From Inia geoffrensis (taxonomy: Eukaryota > Chordata > Mammalia > Artiodactyla > Iniidae), in NCBI GenBank assembly GCA_036417435.1, contig CM070901.1, positions 10,080,001 to 10,144,000 of the forward strand: a DNA stretch of 64,000 nucleotides, read 5' to 3'. Of the stretch, positions 49,002 through 60,374 are shown piece by piece (position 1 is the stretch's first letter; every line of letters begins with the position of its first letter). A program made the position numbers and the translations under genes. The notes under the pieces were generated by a model. The model did no database searches, was not told where the DNA came from, and worked only from the letters and a program-made list of their open reading frames with translations.

Positions 49002-49755
49002 GCCATAAAGTACGTGAAGTTTAACTACAAATGAAATGAACATCCTGAGTGTATCTACTTAATCATATCCTGCTTCCTCCCTAACATAGGTAACAACATT
49101 CCTGATATTTGTGTTAACCATGCCTTTGACTTCTTCATAGTTTATCTCCTGCATCTTTATTGAAAAAGCAGTGTATCACTTAGATTTATTTGTTTTTAAA
49201 CTTCATATGAACGGAATTTTGCAGTGCATTTTTAAGATGATGGTAGCTGCTCTAACAAGCAAACTCTAAAATATTTAATAGATCAAAATTATAGACATTA
49301 ATTTCTTACGAATTCCAACTGTTCCTGGTTGATGATGACTCTCCTCTAAGCAATTATACATGAATTCCAGATTCTTTCCATTTTATGGCTCTACTCTCTT
49401 GAAAAATTTTCTTTCAATGTCGACATATTTGCATCAAAGCAAGGCAAAGGAAAGATCATGGAGAATCAAATATGGCATGTTTTTAAGGGCCAGCAGTGGA
49501 AGTGGTACATATTAATTCACTGTAGTTCCATCGGCTGCAACTCAATTACACATTCACTCTTTCAAGGAAATCTGAGAAACAAAGGGTAAGAGGAAGAGGG
49601 TGAAGTTAAAAGATGTCAGTGGTCAGATACCGAGAAATGAAGTCAAATTCCTCATGAAAATTTTCTCCTGATGTTAGACTGATGGCTGAAATATGCCATG
49701 TTTTATTTAATTGAACTCAAGCATATTTCAATAAGCAAGTATGTTGCTCTGTGAG
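49002..49755. other. Unassigned repeat-like insert within the ERVL region
   Basis: About 49020-49200 resembles 24960-25180. The part at 49220-49600 (a GTGGAAGTGGTACATATTAATTCACTG-type stretch) looks like an interspersed repeat that I cannot name. Confidence 0.35.
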
Positions 49756-52029
49756 ACTTCAGCCTGAGGCTAGTAAGGAAGATGGACATTGCATTGTATG
49801 CATAATTCAACAGCCCAGCATTGCACATTCTGAGACGTAAAATGAGTGACTTGATCACTGTCAGTAATGTTGAGAGCCATACAGGGAGGGTTCTGGTGAG
49901 ACCTTGGTTTATGTTCTCAGTATATGTAGAGATGCGTTACCTTGATTTATCTCTTGAGTATGTGTGAGGCAAGGGATTCCCAGACTTCTCCACTCCAAAG
50001 ACAGAAACTCTTAGGCAATGGTCCAAGAGTGTAAAAATGTGCAGCTTGTTGTCAAGGGCATCTCGTACTAAGATTTCTGCCTGAATTTTGGCCAGTTGTG
50101 CTGAGACTTGGATGCTGGTTCTTATTGGGGGCCTCTTTGTTTTCAGGGATGAAAATCAGCAGCTATCCAGCAAAGCTCCATCATGTGTATGGTGGCGATT
50201 GCATCCGTAAAATATAGGGACTCCCAATGTTGAACACTCAGTTGATCCCCAGCAGTTCCCAAGAAGCAAAATGGTCTAGGAGAGGGGTCCAGAACCTGAT
50301 AGGGGACTGGAGATAGGGGAGGCCACCTCCTCCTGCATTTGGGATATACCACAGGGCTCAGAATTGGCTGCATCTATAGCAAGGAGGGTTCAGTAGCCAT
50401 GCTGAACTTGTAGGGTATTGCTTCCATGATCCAAAGCACAATGGGTAGCTGGGTATGGAGGGGTTATGGTCTCTGAGCCTGTGAGCTCCTCTTATTCTAT
50501 GAGAGCTCATTATGTGGCCAGCAGTTGCCATTCTACTGGGATGTAATGCGGGGCTAATGAGGGAAGTTTCTTGCATAAGAAGTTCATGGGCAGCTTGTGA
50601 CTGTGATGTGGATGTCCAGAGTCTCCAAGAGACATGACATCAAGTTGTTATGCCTCTGGAGTGAAGGAGTCTCTGAAGGGTACTAGTGGTATGGTTTGTC
50701 ACATTGCAATTTGGTTAAATTCTAGAGCGATTCGTTGGAGGGGGCCCCATTCAAGGTGGGCCAATTTGCAAATAACAGTGTGAGTGCAAACCATATTGTC
50801 TCCAGAAGCCAGAAAGGCCTAAAATTTCGGGGCTTGTATTAATATCATGGGTGCTGAGTTGATCAGTAGCTATTTATTGACACTATCAGCGTGGAGCAGC
50901 TCTCACTTTACCAAATAAGTTTCAGAAATTTAACCAAGGTGGAGAGCATTGCATTTTATGTGGGACAATCGCCCATCCCCTTTGTAGAGCTCCTTTGTAT
51001 GTGTTTGTCCTGAATCATTGTGCCAAATGAATGTCCTCGGAGGAAGATGTCATTAATGTAATGCAATGCCTGTGCTTCTGGAGAAAATTGAATGCACCTA
51101 AGATCCTGCTTTCAAAGGTTGTATGCAGTGCAAAGGCTATTAAGGTACCCCATGGGTAAAGGGATGTTGTGCCCCTTTGGAGGTCAAAGAATCTGAGGCT
51201 GAGAGGCTGTCAAAATGAACATGCAATAAAACATGTAGGCCAAATTTATAATAGAAAAATATTTACTAGTTGCTGATTGGGTAATTCAGTAATTTCAATA
51301 ATATTGTATATGAGACCTTAATAGATAGAAGGACAATATTAAGATTTCAGTAATCCACCATGAGGGAGGCACACCACTGATTATTTCCAAGTGTAGAAAG
51401 AGACCAAATTGTATTGTTAAGTGGAGAAGTAGTGGAGCGATCATCACTCCTTTTCAATCTAGGCCTGGTGTGTTAAGATTTGAACCTTGAAATCTCTGTT
51501 TCAATCTTGAAAGCCCTGTTAAGCCATATTCACTGTTTACATTTAAGGAACGGTCCTTGTGTTACATTTTTGTCATGCCAGTTTGGAAGTGCCAAAAACT
51601 GAATTTAATTTTACTTTATTACTTACTGGATCAGAGTGTTCTTACTCACTATGGGGTATTTAAGGGCAATGGGTGGTATTACCATGGGGAATTTAGGCAA
51701 GGCTTTAGTTCAGATGAGGCATACTTGTCTTCTATTTTATGTATTGTAAGTCCCCTAAGATTATAGGCAATACCTTGTTAACATTTAGTGGGGTCCCCAT
51801 GTATAACTAACTCCATCTCCAGTACTGATTAAGTCCATGAGGTTTGCCAGTTGATGAACTTCAGCAGACGTAGGTGTTAAATCAACCTATGTTGTAGAGG
51901 CACAAAACCATTTATTGTTTTGTTGTATAAATTCTTGCAATTATCTAGATTTCCAGCTGGATCATATTGTGGACCTCTGTTTCATCGCTTGCTTTTTTCT
52001 TTTGTTTTCTCCTCCTGTATCCAAGATTC

Positions 52030-52165
52030 ATTCTGTATTTCTCCTCCTCCCCCACCCCCTTCCTCCCTCCCTCCCTCCCTCCCTTCCTTCCTTCCTTCCT
52101 TTCTTCCATTCTATCTTCCTTTCTTTCTTTCCTACTTCCCTTTCCTTCCTTCCTTTCCTTTTATT
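52030..52165 (+). repeat. (CCTT)n polypyrimidine tract
   Basis: CTCC, TCCC and TTCC units, nearly pure pyrimidine. The open frames across it are composition effects. Confidence 0.9.
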
Positions 52166-52329
52166 TCTGTTTATTTAGTTCACTGGATATATTTCAGGGT
52201 GGAGGAAACTCTATCATGCTTTTATTTATAAATTTCTTTCATGGTGTTAAAGCAGCAGCAGGGTCCAAGTGGAGTCGTTTGCCCCCCACTGCAGCTATCC
52301 AAGACTTAATTGGTTTCAACCCCTCCTAG

Positions 52330-52640
52330 AAATGTGACCTTTAATACAGTCAATCAGAAATTTCCGATCAACACTAGTGACGGATCTGCATGATAGAGAC
52401 CCCTGCCGATCCCTTACCCCCAAAGAAGAGGCTGGACCTGAAACAATCCTTTCTTTCTTTCTCTTTTTTTTTTTTTTTTTGTTTTCTTTTTTGCTAATTA
52501 ATACCGTCTTGCTCCACCCTCCTGCCTATAAGAACTTCCCAGTCTGTACCACTCTGTGTCCTTCCAGTTGCCTGGTGGGATGCTGCCTGATTTATAGGTC
52601 TTTGAATAAAGTCAATTAGATCTTCAAATTTACTGCAGTT
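52330..52640 (+). mobile_element. LTR-like element
   Basis: A TATA-like TATAAGAA at 52527-52534 in the context TGCCTATAAGAACTTCCC, and AATAAA at 52605-52610 about 75 bases downstream, followed by CAATTAGATCTTC. This layout (promoter, short R, poly(A) signal) is typical of a retroviral LTR. A T-rich stretch (52467-52484) precedes it. The borders are approximate and the family is not identified. Confidence 0.5.
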
Positions 52641-53776
52641 TTGTATTTTTTAACAATGGAAATGGTTACTTTATAGAACATCATGACTGCAAGCTCTAGT
52701 TTAGATCACCCCCTTTGTTGTCACGCAGGGGTGCTCTGAATGGTTTTCCTGTAATAAAGAAAATCAGGATCTTTGTTGCAACAGAGGCATTGCAGCAGCA
52801 GCAGCAGCAATATTTACGGATCCTGGTGAGCAATCTGTTCTCAGGAGTGTGGATCTCAGCACGTTACATAATGACTGCTATATTATCCTCTTCTCTCTCT
52901 CCCCCTACTCCCTCTTTTTTGACTTCTCTTTCATAAGTGACCACTTGATGGATCTGTGTCTCCCACAGGGAGTCTTTCCTCTCAGTGTGACAGATCAGAG
53001 TCAATGCTTGTTTGAGACACACACCCATGGCATCACCGGATATAGTTTTTTTTTTTTTTTTCCTGAGCCTACTGTCAGTCACAGATTCATTTTAAGACAC
53101 AGAGATTGGTCTGGGCTAAGACACATGACCCAGGGCCACTTTAGGGAGGGCTCTGGTCTCATATTCCTGTCCCTAAATGCCAGACATAGAAATTTCTGAC
53201 TTAGGTCAGCTAACTCTATAGCTGAGGTTGAGGAGGAACTCACCAGTGCAACACAAGAGGCACAGCTGGAAGGTCAAGCTGGTCAGCAGGCTATAACTCC
53301 CAAGTACATGCTTGCATTCAGGCATCACAGCCAGTTAGCAAGTCAGAGCAAGAAAATAAAGACCCCAGGTGGGTGGTAGTGACCCTTGCCCAGTCATCCT
53401 GCTTATCCACCAACTGTTGGGACTACCCTGCAGAGTCAGGATGAATCTTACTAAATATTTGGCTTAGATATTGCAATAGATGATGCCGCATACATGCTAA
53501 GAGGGTATGAAGTGTTTATTACTTACAATATTGAGGTTTGTCTGTGGAGCATGGTGTATGCCTCAAGCAAGTCTGAAATGTCTTGAGAAAGGAGGGAAAG
53601 GAGACTGGCTTGGGGATTTTATTGTGGTTAGAGGATGGGGCTGGGCTCACATGGGTTGAGTTCCTGCCAGCACAAAAGGAGGGAGCCTCCTTCTTACCAG
53701 CTTTCCCAGATGTGGCACTCAGGGAGAAGAGGGAAAAGTGAGGCTTGAAAGCTGTCAGCAGTCAAATATCAAAAAT
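52641..53776. other. Anonymous sequence with a short (GCA)6
   Basis: Trinucleotide run GCA x6 at 52792-52809 and T14-type run at 53047-53060. No gene recognised. Confidence 0.5.
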
Positions 53777-53784
53777 GGAGTGAG

Positions 53785-54001
53785 GGCTTCCCTGGTGGCA
53801 CAGTGGTTGAGAGTCTGCCTGCCGATGCAGGGGACACAGGTTCATGCGCCAGTCCGGGAAGATCCCACATGCCACGGAGCGGCTGGGCCCGTGAGCCATG
53901 GCTGTTGGGCCTGCACGTCCGGAGCCTGTGCTCCGCAATGGGAGAGGCCACAGCAGTGAGAGGCCCGCGTACTGCAAAAAAAAAAAAAAAAAAAAAAAAA
54001 A
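53785..54001 (+). mobile_element. tRNA-derived SINE with long poly-A
   Basis: Starts GGCTTCCCTGGTGGCACAGTGG, ends GTACTGC plus about 25 A. Target-site duplication GGAGTGAG at 53777-53784 and 54002-54009. The long intact tail suggests a recent insertion. Confidence 0.95.
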
Positions 54002-54009
54002 GGAGTGAG

Positions 54010-54599
54010 ACTGCACATTATAGTTCTATATTAATCAGGGAAGCAGCCAGGGACAACTTGGATTTGGCAAAGAGATTATTTAAGAGCCTTGTTACAGAGG
54101 TGCTAACGGAATTAATGAAACAAGAAATGCTTAGGCATGCAAATTTCAGCCTTTGGTGCAGTCCTTGCCACCCCAAGTTTGAAGGAGTCTGGTAGTCACT
54201 GGAGTAAATGGGAAGGAGCCACCCGGAAGGGTCTGTGGTCATGGAGAGACTGCCGCAGCTGAGGCAGTAAGGCTGCAGAGGAAAAAACTACGTTTGCCTT
54301 TCTCTCCTATTACTTTTTGCCTGCTATTGGTTAAACTCAGCCAGAAGCCAGAGGGAAAGGAAGCCCATGCCATACAGTCGATAAAGTCAGCTTCCCCAGG
54401 AAACAAAAAGGGTAGAGAAGGGGAGAGAACTGTTACGAGGCTATAAACGGAAAAATAACCAAAAGGGTAAATATTTTTAAAATACAAAACCAGCTGTCAT
54501 ACTATCCTGTATTCTTTCAAGAGTGGCCTGTATTAGTTCTCTTTTATCTTAATGTTGATATATTCATGGCTACTTGGGGGCTCTCCATTCAGTTCCCTT
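54010..54599. other. Anonymous sequence
   Basis: No gene recognised. Confidence 0.5.
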
Positions 54600-54613
54600 G
54601 TACTAGTTATCTT

Positions 54614-54818
54614 TTTTTTTTTTTTTGCGGTACGCGGGCCTCTCACTGTTGTGGCCTCTCCCGTTGCGGAGCACAGGCTCCGGACGCGCAGGCTGAGCGG
54701 CCGTGGCTCACGGGCCCAGCCGCTCCGCGGCACATGGGATCCTCCCGGACCGGGGCACGAACCAGCATCTCCCGCACCTGCAGGCGGACTCCCAACCACT
54801 GCGCCACCAGGGAAGCCC
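54614..54818 (-). mobile_element. Young tRNA-derived SINE
   Basis: Poly-T then GCGGTACGCGGGCC with many intact CpGs, ending CCACCAGGGAAGCCC. A 14-base target-site duplication with one mismatch (GTACTAGTTATCTT at 54600-54613; GTTCTAGTTATCTT at 54819-54832). It lies about 600 bp from the plus-strand copy at 53785. Confidence 0.95.
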
Positions 54819-54832
54819 GTTCTAGTTATCTT

Positions 54833-55621
54833 GTTGGCAATTTCACACAATGTTAAATTCTCTTATTTTGACTATGTCTTTTTACACGAGATGGCAGTTC
54901 ACCCTTCTTGGTCTTCAAGTGTGTCAGGTCTGTTCTTGAACTTTTGTACTTTTATATGCAGTTTATGATAACTGTGTCAAGTTTCCAAACACAAAAACAA
55001 ACAAGTAAAAAGGAGAATAAATAGCTGGTGGAAATTTGAATGGAGTCGTATAGATTTTTGATCAATTTAGGGAATTTACATACTTATAATTTTTAGTCTT
55101 CTGAACCATGAACACTGCACATTTCTTCTTTTATGTTTTCTTCATTAATATCCTTTAAAACAATTATTTTTCTCTTTTCAAGATTTTAGCATTTTTGTTG
55201 GATTTAGTCAAGGTGCTTTATTTTTTTTTGATGAACTGTAAATGTTATCTTTTTAAAATTCTAACTTTGAAATCTCTGGTTGCTATATAGAAATAGTTTA
55301 TTTCTACATATTGATTTTACAATTAGCAGCTTTACAAAGCCCATATATTTTAATTATTTATTTAAAGATTTTATGTAGACCATAGAAAATTATCAAGCGT
55401 GAATAACTATATATTTTTCTCAATACTTACTTTTTTTTTATAACTTGTCCTGTTATGCTAGCTAAGAGCTGCAGTAATTTTATTCTTTTTCTTACACAGA
55501 ATAGTTACCGTTAAGAGTCCTGTTTGTTATATTTTTATCAGGTAGCAAATATATTTTATTAAATGATGTATCTAATTGTACAGTTCATGTTAAAATAAAC
55601 TTTATGTATTTGAAAAGTATT
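54833..55621. other. Anonymous AT-rich sequence
   Basis: Nothing recognised. Confidence 0.5.
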
Positions 55622-55637
55622 TGTACCTAGATACTTT

Positions 55638-55752
55638 TTTGGGGTGCCATGCAGTGCAGCATGCAGAATCTTAGTTCCCCGACCAGGGATCGAACCCGGG
55701 CCTCGTGCAGGGGAAGTGCAGAGTCTTAACCACTGCACCGCCAGGGAAGTCC
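55638..55752 (-). mobile_element. Short (head-only) tRNA-derived SINE
   Basis: About 115 bp only: the tRNA-like head with B-box (reverse complement GGTTCGATCCC) and the start CTTCCCTGGCGG. It lacks the long tRNA-unrelated body of the other SINEs. A 16-base target-site duplication with one mismatch, TGTACC(T/A)... at 55622-55637 and 55753-55768, shows it is a complete insertion rather than a fragment. Confidence 0.9.
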
Positions 55753-55994
55753 TGTACCTTGATACTTTTGATGCAGTCTTCTAAGCATGACCCTCACACA
55801 AAGCTTACTGATTGTATTGCTTAAATCTATATATTTATTTATTATTTTTTAATCTATTATTTATTGAAAGACGTGTTAAAATTTCTTGCCACGATTGTGG
55901 CTTTACCTTTTTCACCTAATTTTCTGTCATTTGTTGTGTTACACATATTTTAAGGTTGTATTAGTAAGTGCACACACATTTCTAGTGTTTCTAT

Positions 55995-56974
55995 TGTTGA
56001 GGAGGGGGAAATTTCCCCCTCTACCCTTCCTGAGCTCTTGTGTCTGGACTGATAAGAAAATTGACACAAGACAGATTAACAGGAGAAAAAGAAACAAATT
56101 TTAATTCATGTGCCTGGAGATCTTGATGCCAAAAGGTCAGCCTCTCTGTACACCAGTGCCGAATCGAATCTTGGAGACAGAGTTTTGGGTGAAGTAGAAA
56201 AGAATAGCTTTATTGCTTTGCCCGGCAAAGGGGGACACAGTGGACTAATGCCCTCAAGACTGTGTGTCCCAACCCTGGAGGATTTGATGAGTTTTATAGC
56301 AGTAGTTCAAGGGCCGGCTTGCTGGCAAGATGAGGGTGTGTGCTGGGTCTCAGGTGGTTGGTCTCCTAACCTTGATGAGCTTCTCTGGTCCCTTTAATCT
56401 GGCCTCAGGTGGTTTATTGGCTGCTCCTCCCTTGATTAGCAGCTGTTCAGATCTGCCCTTTGGAACTCAGAGAAGGTCCTGGAGGCTGGAGTCTTGCCTA
56501 CAAGGAACAGGGGGACAGAAAGATTTCTGTGGATCCCCACAGGGTCCTGCTCAGTTCAGTCTCATAGAAATGGGACCGAAGAAGTGGCCAAAGAAGGCAG
56601 CTTTTATACATTTTAGACAAAGAAAGAATACACTTGTGAGTTGACAGGATAAAGAAACTCAGGTTTCACGGGTACTCAGTGAAGAATCTAAAGAGAGTTT
56701 GGACTGGGGTTGTGAATTAAACAGACCTTGTAACTTCTTTATATAGGCTTCTAAGCCCTGAATTCTCAGTCTCTAGTGATAAGATAATGGTGTCCATCTC
56801 CCTTCAGATGTAGGGAGTGCACCTTTCACATGAGAGATTTATTTCCTGCTCTCAGGGAGACAGAAAGAGTCAGACTGTCCCTCTTGCACTGGCCATTTCT
56901 TAGTAACTTTAATTCAAAATAATCAATATGCCATGGAGATACATTTTGGGGGTGGCCTACCCTGGACCGCAACA
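55995..56974 (-). mobile_element. Solo LTR, minus strand
   Basis: Plus-strand ends TGTTG (55995-55999) and CAACA (56970-56974) give inverted termini. On the minus strand TATAAAAC (56298-56291) lies about 80 bases before AATAAA (56214-56209), as in an LTR promoter and R region. Length 980 bp. No internal sequence adjoins, so it is a solo LTR. Flanking 4-6 bp are not an exact duplication. Family not named. Confidence 0.6.
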
Positions 56975-57260
56975 CCATCTTAATGATAATTTGACTTTTT
57001 ATCCTTACGTAATGACCTTCTTTTCCTTTAAGTTCTTTCTTTGTTCTAATCTTGAGTCTTCATTCTTTGCTTGGGGATTCTATTACCTAGCTAAATTAAT
57101 TTTGCTTTCATTATTAATTTACAATTTAGGCAGACTGTGTGCATAATATTTGATAACATATGTGTGGTTTTAGAGAACTCATCCATTGTTGGATTTATTA
57201 TTTAAACCAGTACAGAAATTTCTACCTGTCACTGAAAATGTCATAAATTTGGAGTGAGTG

Positions 57261-57301
<41 letters not shown>

Positions 57302-58278
57302 TCATGTATTCCTAGTTAGGGCTTTTAAAAGCTATATATTGATTTATATTGCTGTTTTAAAAATTTTGTGAGATGTAGTTATGAATACAAAAAGACTCTA
57401 CTGTGTTTTCCTGAAATATTTCTGGAAATACAAATTTGTTTAATGATTGAAGTGGTCAATAGATTTATTGAATTGCTAAATAGAAAAGTCATATTCTTTC
57501 AGGACTGTAATTGCCAGTGTTATGTTCAATAAATATTTTTGCCTATTATGGTGAAACAGTCTTGTACAGTATTTGTGCAACATCTGCACTTAGTTCAAGA
57601 TTTTCGTCTTATGCTGTTTTCAAACACTGAGCCATTAAACGAAAGAGACAGGATGAAGAAGTTTTCAAATCAAGTGAAAAATGTAAGGAACATCTCTGTC
57701 AGTATAAGATTTTTACAAAAAAAGAATAAACACAATAGAGAGAAATAGTTGATTTTTCAACAGATGAACAAATCTAGTAAACATAACAATAAAATTATAG
57801 CCCAACTACCTCTTTCTCTGTATGACTTTCAACATAGGTGATTTGACAAGCATCACATTACAGCACGACGCTGCAGGAAACTATCACTCTGTCTTAAGTT
57901 TGAGGTTATTCGTGATTTGAAAAAAATGTATCTACATTTACAAAAATAAAGACATTATTTTCTGAAATAACTTTCAATAGGCTGAAAAATTTATTTCTCA
58001 TAATTTTTAAACAGCTTATATGTGTGGTTGGAGGCAATGGTCAAATTCTATTTACTTTCTCACACATGCACACACAAAAATTATTTGAGGTGTAGCCCTA
58101 ACTCAGAAAGGAAGGTATTGCACTGTATTTGATATGTCATTCCATTCAGAAAACCTCTGTCCTTAGGAAGATACTTGCTGTCTCATCTCTTGAGATTTCA
58201 GTACCTTTTTGTAATTTTTTATATCTCATATAATAATATTTCAGGTTATTGTGAATCCCACTAGTTTGACCAAAAGAG
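56975..58278. other. Anonymous sequence with a (GT)n tract
   Basis: The tract at 57263-57299 is about eighteen uninterrupted GT units. No gene recognised. Confidence 0.6.
57263..57299. repeat. (GT)18 microsatellite
   Basis: Perfect dinucleotide run, a likely polymorphic marker. Confidence 0.95.
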
Positions 58279-58290
58279 CTAAAAAAAAAT

Positions 58291-58409
58291 TTTTTTAAAC
58301 ATCTTTATTGGAGTATAATTGCTTTACAATGGTGTGTTAGTTTCTGCTTTATAACAAAGTGAATCAGATTTACTTATACATATAGCCCCATATCTTCTCT
58401 CTCTTGTGT
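58291..58409 (-). mobile_element. Very short L1 3'-end insertion
   Basis: About 119 bp of the L1 3' end (TTTTTTAAACATCTTTATTGGAGTATAATTGC onward). Flanked by CTAAAAAAAAA on both sides (58279-58290, 58410-58420), a target-site duplication with an L1-type cleavage context. An extreme 5' truncation of the lineage seen at 25187. Confidence 0.9.
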
Positions 58410-58420
58410 CTAAAAAAAAA

Positions 58421-59444
58421 GGTTCAAAATAGCTAAACTTTTAAGGTAGTGAGTACAGGCAGTAGCTTAGTACTTTATATTTTTTAAATGAGCTCTCTAT
58501 CATCACAAAATAATTCAAAAATTAAAAATATTGAATGCAGTTCTTTGTGCATACACACCTATATTCTTTGACCATCCAAATATATAAATAAATTTGTAAC
58601 TCTTAGCTGTGTCCATTTCATCTTTTGTATGTGGAAACTGAGTCATTTTCCTAACAAATTCGTTTATAAATTTTTTTTCTTTTGTTACAAAGCATGACAA
58701 AATATATACAATTACTTTATTCATTTTTACAATTACTTTAGATATGACTTTATTAGTGATATAAGAGGGAAGTCCGTGAGAAACGTTTTTAAAAACATTG
58801 AATAAGCTGTATGTAATTCAGTACATAAGATAGCAAATGTCTAATCTCTCTCTCCTGAACAAGGTACTAATTCTGGAAAATTGCATCTGTCGATAACCTT
58901 ATTTTATATGATGAAGAAGGAAAATCAATCAGGCATGTTGATGTTAACAGGGAAAAGAGAGAGCTTGAACGTGTGGATAACATTATATCCAATTTCCCGA
59001 AGGAGAAACTACTTTTTCCTCTATTCCATAGCAAGTATCAGATAATTTACCTGGGCTTGAATCAGCTTGAAAGTGTACTGTTTATGAGGCAGCATGCCCT
59101 AGGAGCATGGATCTCACCGAGGTGATCTGTGTTGGAGTGTGCTATCTGAAGACAAGCTCCCTGTTGGGGAACATTCTGAAGAATCTACAAGAGTTTCCCC
59201 ACTGCCAGCATCTGCCACACAAAAGATACTAAACCAGATTATAGGAATATGCGACCTGGAGAAAGAATATGTCCTAAACCCTCTATCAACTGTCTCCAGT
59301 TGCTCCCACCCAGGAGCCACGCTACTAAATGGGAGATGAAGTAAAGCTGAAAAGTGAGTAGAAATTGACATGGTACCCCACCCGCTGTAGGTTTCCTGGC
59401 TTGTGTCAGGCCTGAGTTGTAAGACACAAATATGTAGGTTGGAT
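58421..59444. other. Anonymous sequence
   Basis: No gene recognised. The 118-codon minus-strand open frame 59114-59470 overlaps the SINE target duplication and shows no domain. Confidence 0.5.
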
Positions 59445-59459
59445 AAAGTCTTGATTTTT

Positions 59460-59771
59460 TTTTCCCCCATAAATTTATTTATTTATTTATTTATTTTTGG
59501 CTGCATTGGGTCTTCGTTGCTGTGTACAGGCTTTCTCTAGTTGCGGCGATCAGGGGCTTCTCATTATGGCGGCTTCTCTTGTTGTGGAGCACAGCTCTAG
59601 GCACGTGGGCTCAGTAGTTGTGGCTCGTGGGCTCTAGAGTGCAGGCCCGGTACTTGTGGTGCATGAGCTTAGTTGCTCTGTGGCATGTGGGATCTTCCTG
59701 GACCAGGGCTAGAACCTGTGTCCCCTGCATTGGCAGGCGGATTCTCAACCACTGCTCCACCAGTCAAGTCC
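59460..59771 (-). mobile_element. Long-form tRNA-derived SINE
   Basis: Reverse complement of a SINE of about 310 bp with TTTA-repeat tail (59470-59495). It carries the same extra 3' block as the copy at 23834. A perfect 15-base target-site duplication AAAGTCTTGATTTTT lies at 59445-59459 and 59772-59786. Confidence 0.95.
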
Positions 59772-59789
59772 AAAGTCTTGATTTTTAAA

Positions 59790-60365
59790 AAATACTTATA
59801 GCAGCCTTATTTTTCGTAGCCCCAAGCTGGAAACAACCTAGATGTCCTTCTGCAGGTGGGTAACTGAACAAACAATGGTACATCTATACCATGGAATACT
59901 GCTCAGCAATAAGAAGAAACAGATGATTCATACACACAACGATGTGGATAGGTCTCCAGGACAAGAGAGAAAAAAATTCATCTCAAAAGGCTACATACTT
60001 TTGATTCCATTTATATAACATTCTTTGAATTTAAAAAAATACATAGAAATAAAGAACAGATTAGTCCTTGCCAGGGGCTAAAGAGGCAGTGGGAGTGGGA
60101 GTAGCTCTAAAAGGTCAGCTGGCATACTTAAAAAGAGTATGGGAAGAACTTCCATCAAATTGAAGAGCAGAATTCCTAATGTTTAACAATCTGAGGGAGG
60201 CTTGTGGTCATAGAAATGTTCTGTGTATTTATTACATTATAGCAATATCCATGTCTTCGTTTTGCCATGTGTTACCTTGGGGGAAACTAGGTAGAGGATA
60301 CATGGGATCTTTCTGAATTATTTCTTAAGCAGGTGAATTTACAATTATCTCAACAGTTTAATCAA
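59790..60365 (+). mobile_element. Old L1 3' end, plus strand
   Basis: AGCCCCAAGCTGGAAACAACC, then ACCATGGAATACTGCTCAGCAATAAG, then the 3' UTR, all in L1 order and highly diverged. It ends where the next L1, in the opposite orientation, begins. Confidence 0.8.
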
Positions 60366-60374
60366 AAATGTTTT

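Larger units (their letters stand above)
47160..51500 (-). pseudogene. Retroviral pol remnant (RT, integrase, dUTPase-like)
   Basis: At 51060-51049 the frame reads YIND at the place of the RT catalytic motif, so one catalytic aspartate is lost. Readable pieces include 50576-50358, 50373-50143, 48382-48029 and 47617-47420. The last has an AGLIEE stretch consistent with the integrase core end. Stops interrupt each domain. The dUTPase-like part downstream of integrase is a feature of the ERVL group and is an inference from nucleotide resemblance only. Confidence 0.6.
47100..51910 (-). mobile_element. Decayed ERVL-type endogenous retrovirus internal region
   Basis: Reading right to left, RT-like text (about 51500-50800), an RNase H/connection-like zone (about 50600-49760), integrase-like text (about 48650-47420) and a dUTPase-like zone (about 47400-47160) follow in the pol order of ERVL elements. 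All frames are broken. A 215-bp DNA transposon (48785-48999) and about 750 bp of other sequence split it. No gag or env was identified. It is ancient and inactive. Confidence 0.65.

Noticed and set aside
52792..52809. (GCA)6 as a coding polyglutamine tract
   Set aside because: Only six units, in a short frame without other coding signs. Not a known expandable gene repeat here.
54552..54968. 138-codon open frame on the plus strand
   Set aside because: Antisense reading of the minus-strand SINE. All SINEs here give similar Arg/Gly/Pro-rich frames.
59114..59470. 118-codon minus-strand open frame
   Set aside because: Overlaps the SINE flank and has no conserved domain. Its start lies in the target duplication region.
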